Origin: Gracilimonas mengyeensis
GTDB lineage: Bacteria > Bacteroidota > Rhodothermia > Balneolales > Balneolaceae
Assembly (NCBI RefSeq): GCF_900182705.1
Contig: NZ_FXTP01000012.1
Span: 119,842-183,841, forward strand
Direction of reading: 5' to 3'
DNA length: 64,000 nucleotides
Part shown: positions 60,141 through 64,000 of the stretch, piece after piece
Layout of the letters: each line of letters begins with the position of its first letter
Numbering within the stretch: the first letter of the stretch is position 1
Made by a program: the position numbers and the translations under genes
Notes under the pieces: model-generated
The model's input: the letters and a program-made list of their open reading frames with translations, nothing else
The model's database searches: none
Told to the model about the DNA's origin: nothing

Positions 60141-61067
60141 GTGTGCTACTTTGATGAAGTCATTTCAGGAGGTAACACCCATTACGAAATTGCTTTTTGT
60201 AGAATTGAAATCTCTATAACGGAAGGTGGCGGCGGCTACGATGAGCCTGTCCCCGGCTATGATGGATGGGATTTTAGTGGATGGCCTGATACTAATACCG
60301 GCAGCGGGTGCCCCGATGGATGTGCCCCCAGTGGAGGTGGACCGGTAATTTTTTGTAATGCTCAGGATATTAACAGTTGTGACTTGGAAGAAGCCAGGGA
60401 AATTATTATCGAATCATCATTCGAACAAAACCCCTGCTTAAGTTCAGTTTATGATAAAGCAGGTAAATCATCTGCATACCAAGATATTCTTGAAAATTTT
60501 GATGGTGAGTTTTCCGTTGCACATTTAGTTTTATCTGGACAGAGTAATTTACCAGATACAGTAAATGCTCGCACTTATCCCCCACAAAACTACCTAATTA
60601 ATATAAGTTTTAACACAAATAACCTGTACAGACCATCGCTTGATGTAGCAAGAACATTAATTCATGAGATGATTCATGCAGAGATGTATAGGAAGTTACT
60701 ATCTATTGCTCAGAAACCTAATCTTAGATACACAGAATATACTCCTGAAGAATGGTTAGCGTTTGCACATGGTTTACGAAATAATTTTGAAGGGCTGTAC
60801 CATTATTATTATAAATTTAGATGGGGCATTCCTGAAGGTGAGGAACCAACAAGTGCACAACATGAAGCAATGGCTGATCATTATCGTAATCAAATCATAA
60901 ATGCCCTTACTGATTTCGATAACACCAAATCACAAAGCACTTATGAACATCTATCTTGGATTGGATTAACAAACACTACGGCATGGAAAAACCTATCCTC
61001 AACTGAACAAGATTCTATCAAATTTAGGGTAAATAAATTTCAACTCAATGAACCATCATGTCAGTAA
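60141..61067 (+). CDS. zincin-like protein with HEMIH motif, 5' end probably damaged
   Basis: 308 residues with RTLIHEMIHAEMYRK, an HExxH zinc site typical of zincin metalloproteases; downstream His/Glu (HEAMADHY, TSAQHEAMAD) may supply the third ligand. The central NFDGEFSVAHLVLSGQSNLP looks like a conserved segment of Bacteroidota proteins of this kind. The assigned start is GTG; upstream, another frame reads YVADLGTPPPPQKEQTGK, which would join naturally to SGEYVCYFDEV, so a frameshift or truncation of the 5' part is likely. Glycine-rich linker (GGGGYDEPVPGYDGW) precedes the domain. Substrate unknown. Confidence 0.7.
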   Translation: MCYFDEVISGGNTHYEIAFCRIEISITEGGGGYDEPVPGYDGWDFSGWPDTNTGSGCPDGCAPSGGGPVIFCNAQDINSCDLEEAREIIIESSFEQNPCLSSVYDKAGKSSAYQDILENFDGEFSVAHLVLSGQSNLPDTVNARTYPPQNYLINISFNTNNLYRPSLDVARTLIHEMIHAEMYRKLLSIAQKPNLRYTEYTPEEWLAFAHGLRNNFEGLYHYYYKFRWGIPEGEEPTSAQHEAMADHYRNQIINALTDFDNTKSQSTYEHLSWIGLTNTTAWKNLSSTEQDSIKFRVNKFQLNEPSCQ

Positions 61068-61069
61068 TT

Positions 61070-61534
61070 ATGAATAAAATACCAATGTTCATGCTGTTTC
61101 TTTTGGTTTATACTTGTTCTTATGGACAATCAGGAACAGAGAAAGAAATCATCTATATCTCTTATGGTATTAATGAACATGAGAAAAAAGAAAAGCTAGA
61201 AACTAAGAATACTATCAGATTTATTATCCAGTCAGAAAGTTTCTTACACAAAAGGGAAGAGCATGCTACCACTCAAATAACCTATTCTAATATTAAGGAC
61301 AGCCTTATAAGCACTGATAAAGCTAGAGAAAAAGCCTTTTCTTATCTCGCAAGGTTTGCCAAAAAGTGGCAGGAAAAGGCTGCCACAGAAGAAGAGAAAG
61401 AAATTTTGGGCTATATCAGAAACCCTCCCGTACTCTACTATAATGATTACTTTGAAACCATATATGTATTTGAGAAAACCAATGAAAAGGAGGGCATTTT
61501 GTACGAGGTGATATGGGAATCATTTATTGAGTAA
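61070..61534 (+). CDS. small secreted protein of unknown function
   Basis: A signal peptide (KIPMFMLFLLVYTCSYGQ) and a 130-residue charged mature part. The ATG at 61070, two bases after the stop of the zincin gene, is preferred to one 12 bases upstream that overlaps it. The ending YVFEKTNEKEGILYEVIW is faintly similar to that of the protein at 62437. No family recognised. Confidence 0.65.
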   Translation: MNKIPMFMLFLLVYTCSYGQSGTEKEIIYISYGINEHEKKEKLETKNTIRFIIQSESFLHKREEHATTQITYSNIKDSLISTDKAREKAFSYLARFAKKWQEKAATEEEKEILGYIRNPPVLYYNDYFETIYVFEKTNEKEGILYEVIWESFIE

Positions 61535-61559
61535 TGCTCTGTTTTTCTACTTTTACATT

Positions 61560-61746
61560 GATCAATAAATGAAGGGTATTGTGAAGTATAGCTTGGTTTG
61601 GCTTGCGTTGAGAGGGTGGTATTAACGGAGTTACAGGTCTCACAGAAAACTCTAATAACGCACAGGAAATTTTAGACTTAGAACAGAAATTAGAATTGAT
61701 AGATTTAAATGAAACGTTTAAGACAAACAATCCAAATTGCCAATAA
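61560..61746 (+). pseudogene. remnant of a second zincin-type C-terminus
   Basis: With one frame change near 61615, the sequence reads LVWLALRG then GGINGVTGLTENSNNAQEIL and ends LNETFKTNNPNCQ with stop at 61744-61746. The zincin gene at 60141 ends LSWIGLTNTTAWKNLSSTEQ ... FQLNEPSCQ, of the same layout and spacing. There is no start. This looks like the decayed tail of a related gene. Confidence 0.5.
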
Positions 61747-62336
61747 TTAAAAGTGGTCTCTTAAAATCAATTTTATTGATGCTACTTACATTATTGGTAA
61801 ATTCATCAACTGTAAATGCACAAAGCAATAATGAACATGAAGTATTCAATTTCCTGGTGATTCACCAAACTCCAGAAACTCATGCTATTTATCATGAAAC
61901 CTATTCTAAAGAAAAAATCATGAGTTATTTAGAGACGGACTTCACCTTAGATCAGGTAACTTTTGTTCTTGAGCCTTCTGAAAAGTTAGAACGTAACTTT
62001 AGCAGTTCTACATTTAAACATATATTAAGTGGATTAGATGCTTACAAAACTATGACGGTATCTGATTCAACAGCATTTAATAATAGCATTGTAACGGAAT
62101 CTGAAATACCTGATTTTATTAAAAACGGTGAGCCCCCTCCTTTCGAAAGAGATTCAAGTTTCACAAATGTGCAGTTTTTCTCTACTCCTCTAATCAATGA
62201 GGGAAAAGCTATTACGTTATCACATTCCTATTCTGATGAAATTCCCGGTGTTATCATCCATTTTATGGTAAAAACCAATAACGAATGGGAATATTTAGGA
62301 GAGGGAATAATATTGGAAAAGAGTTTGAGAAAGTAA
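61737..62336 (+). CDS. secreted protein, paralogue of the 63166 product
   Basis: 199 residues from a TTG start (MPIIKSGLLKSILLMLLTLL, a good signal peptide with AQ cleavage site); ATG 61779 would give a shorter leader. The mature part has ESEIPDFIKNGEPPPFERDS and a beta-rich end (NNEWEYLGEGIILE). The second half aligns with that of the protein at 63166 (KDEIPAYLQRTDIPPPGQDP, EDGWKLEYEGAL). Function unknown. It overlaps the remnant by ten bases. Confidence 0.65.
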   Translation: MPIIKSGLLKSILLMLLTLLVNSSTVNAQSNNEHEVFNFLVIHQTPETHAIYHETYSKEKIMSYLETDFTLDQVTFVLEPSEKLERNFSSSTFKHILSGLDAYKTMTVSDSTAFNNSIVTESEIPDFIKNGEPPPFERDSSFTNVQFFSTPLINEGKAITLSHSYSDEIPGVIIHFMVKTNNEWEYLGEGIILEKSLRK

Positions 62337-62436
62337 GGCCAATTTAGCCGTCAGTCTTCATTAAGTTTTCCCCAGTGGCAACAACGGGGATAACTTTTCA
62401 AAGTATTCTTTATTACCTCCATAGTTCACATCCATC

Positions 62437-62895
62437 ATGTGTAAATTTGCCAGACCCTTATTGAGCTTGGTCATAGCAGGACTTTTAGTTGGTACTATAT
62501 ACGCCCAAGATCTTCCACGGCTTTGTATATATTTTGGAGAGAGTACAAAATATATTACCGTTGATATGCGAAAAGATTCTGCGGCTACCAGTTTTTCTAT
62601 TGTACGGCAGGACTATGAGTCCGATGAGAAAAAAGAGGAAATAAGATCCCGAAAAGACAATGAGGCTGAACCCCCTATACCTCTTACCAATAATTTTTTC
62701 TCCACTAAAAAACCCCTAAAAGTCAGCACTGTTGAAAAGATTTCTGATTGTGTTAAACTTGTAACGGTAGCAGAATTCCGAAAAACAGATTTTAAGATGC
62801 CTGAAAGAGCGCGTAGCACTTTATTTATTTTTACCAAAAAATTGGAAGATGGCATGTTCTTAAAGTGGGATGCATTATTAATGGTTACAGAATAA
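62437..62895 (+). CDS. small secreted protein of unknown function, 152 aa
   Basis: Signal peptide PLLSLVIAGLLVGTIYAQ, then a charged mature part (DEKKEEIRSRKDNEAEPPIP) and a strand-rich ending (TLFIFTKKLEDGMFLKWDAL). No family recognised. Its order after the 61737 gene repeats the small/large alternation seen before it. Confidence 0.6.
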   Translation: MCKFARPLLSLVIAGLLVGTIYAQDLPRLCIYFGESTKYITVDMRKDSAATSFSIVRQDYESDEKKEEIRSRKDNEAEPPIPLTNNFFSTKKPLKVSTVEKISDCVKLVTVAEFRKTDFKMPERARSTLFIFTKKLEDGMFLKWDALLMVTE

Positions 62896-63165
62896 TGCAG
62901 GTTTTTTTGATTCAGAAAAAAGTATTCCTATCTCGTTAAACACTACTAAAATTAATTTAACAAAATCCTTGAGCCTGACCCGCTTTATGGGTTTTATTAA
63001 ATGATGAAAACAACGATGCTAAATACATTCCATTTTTTTCTGTATCAGGGATAACCGGGAAAGTTCCTGGGAGTTTTATGCAGGTGGAGCTGTGCATGAA
63101 ATGAGTATCTATCGACAATAAACTTCCGTTTCATATTATTCATCTATTTAAGATACAGGTGTCCA
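62896..63165 (+). other. 270-bp gap with possible gene-end remnants
   Basis: No intact gene. Two short stop-terminated reading frames look like tails of lost genes: KILEPDPLYGFY (stop at about 62998-63000) and RDNRESSWEFYAGGAVHEMS followed by IYRQ (stop at 63119-63121). Neither has a start. The evidence is only that they read like protein endings. Confidence 0.3.
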
Positions 63166-63777
63166 ATGCAAGTTCTATCTGACATTGTTTTGCTTATCCT
63201 ACTGGTTGGCTTCATAACACACTGCAGCAAACCTGAAACACTCGATCCAAGTAATCATCAAACGGAAATACTTAGGTTATATGCATCAGAGTATCTGAAA
63301 AAAGACTCTCAGCATCTTTACTATAAAACGGAAGAAAAAGAACAATTACTTCAGATACTCGAAGTTCCGCTCCAACCTGAGGATTTCAAGTTAGCTCCTA
63401 TAACCATGGCTCCAAGAGACACGCAAGATCATCTTGACACCTTATTTACTCAGGATGAGTTGGCAAACTGGAGTAACCAGTTAAAGGCATATCAGCAAGA
63501 CCAATGGGACGAACAGAACTTACCCACTGAAGTGAAGATGATACATAAAGACGAAATTCCCGCTTACTTACAGAGAACTGATATCCCGCCACCCGGACAA
63601 GATCCGGTCTTTATCCACTATATCACTCCCCCATTTATACATGAAAACCAAAGTGCATTGATGTATTCAAGAAGATGGAGCAGTGGCGCAAATGTACAAA
63701 CCCGCTTTCACTATTTTATTCAAGATGAGGATGGTTGGAAATTGGAATATGAGGGTGCTCTGAGTGTGGGATACTGA
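63166..63777 (+). CDS. lipoprotein, paralogue of the 61737 product
   Basis: 203 residues; signal with Cys20 (LLVGFITHCSKPE). The C-terminal half (EIPAYLQRTDIPPPGQDPVF, then FHYFIQDEDGWKLEYEGAL) aligns with the protein at 61737. The pair is diverged and differs at the N-terminus, one lipid-anchored and the other secreted. Function unknown. Confidence 0.7.
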   Translation: MQVLSDIVLLILLVGFITHCSKPETLDPSNHQTEILRLYASEYLKKDSQHLYYKTEEKEQLLQILEVPLQPEDFKLAPITMAPRDTQDHLDTLFTQDELANWSNQLKAYQQDQWDEQNLPTEVKMIHKDEIPAYLQRTDIPPPGQDPVFIHYITPPFIHENQSALMYSRRWSSGANVQTRFHYFIQDEDGWKLEYEGALSVGY

Positions 63778-63948
63778 TTAGATAATGATTGTTGTACTAC
63801 ATACGACGACTCCAGTTTGTCTGATGAATTGAAAGAGTTATAGTTGATAGGCATATAAATCGTCAGGTACTGTGTTAAAAATCAAGAGAAACTTCTATTT
63901 TATGTCTTCAAAGAACATCATGATGCCTTTGCATGTGATGTATCTACA

Positions 63949-63980
63949 GTAGCCTTGCCTTTGGCAGGGCTACTTTTTTT
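63949..63980 (+). terminator. Rho-independent terminator
   Basis: GTAGCCTTGCC pairs with GGCAGGGCTAC (one G-T pair) around TTT, then a T-run. It ends the accessory stretch about 170 bases after its last gene. Confidence 0.85.
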
Positions 63981-64000
63981 ATGGGTGGCTTGGTGGGCTT

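Overview
The window looks like a chromosomal segment of a Balneolota/Bacteroidota-type bacterium (Balneola/Gracilimonas-like). This is inferred from gene content and not tested by any search. The pointers are: lipoprotein signal peptides of the Bacteroidota style, a SusB-like GH97 glucosidase and a secreted GH13 maltodextrinase, bacillithiol synthase BshA, a 945-residue CarB without the C-terminal MGS domain, LVIVP-repeat and kelch lipoproteins, GbsR-type and degenerate TraR/DksA-type regulators, GxxExxY proteins, and TAnnTTTG-like -7 promoter boxes. Most of it is ordinary housekeeping or metabolic sequence with short operons on both strands and many intergenic repeats.

Layout. 1-5300: small membrane protein, two lipoproteins, a Phd/PIN toxin-antitoxin pair whose toxin is frameshifted, and GH97. 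5400-10500: MsrA, BshA, a small conserved protein, and an overlapping pair of a family-5 solute-binding lipoprotein and NAD kinase. 10600-17700: SIMPL protein, M20 amidohydrolase, a DUF432-like protein with MscS, and GH13. 18100-28300: PrfC, carA-carB behind a long leader with a terminator, two GxxExxY genes each set between direct copies of palindromic repeats, and RecQ. 28400-34700: cupin, LVIVP lipoprotein, DUF305 lipoprotein, a TIGR04282-type transferase, a class II Fic protein with a striking double operator, and tRNA-Arg(ACG). 34700-40700: metal-receptor protein, response regulator, an SDR-ALDH-YhdH operon joined by two ATGA overlaps, and a kelch lipoprotein. 40700-46970: panC-panD, YraN/GbsR, FmdB, degenerate M23, TIP30-like reductase, YajC, and RibB fused to a GTP-cyclohydrolase-II-like domain without its zinc ligands. 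47100-59300: HAD, fructosamine-kinase family protein, LMW-PTP, ileS-traR-lspA, membrane proteins, M19 dipeptidase, PnuC. 59400-64000: an AT-rich accessory stretch of secreted proteins of unknown function, including a zincin-like HEMIH protein, a decayed second copy of its tail, and a pair of paralogues.

Functional links: panC/panD make pantothenate; carAB makes carbamoyl phosphate; the SDR/ALDH/YhdH genes probably form an aldehyde or alcohol redox route; IleS, a TraR-like regulator and LspA are co-transcribed; NadK and PnuC both concern NAD(P).

The most unusual material is in the non-coding DNA: (1) GxxExxY nuclease-fold genes bracketed by their own palindromic repeats, one of which appears to supply the GTG start of recQ; (2) a family of miniature elements with TTAACGTGAGTTCGAGATAA-like ends, including one nested inside another and one that supplies the end of a HAD gene; (3) two consecutive inverted repeats with identical geometry in front of fic; (4) a leader terminator ahead of carA overlapping arginine codons.
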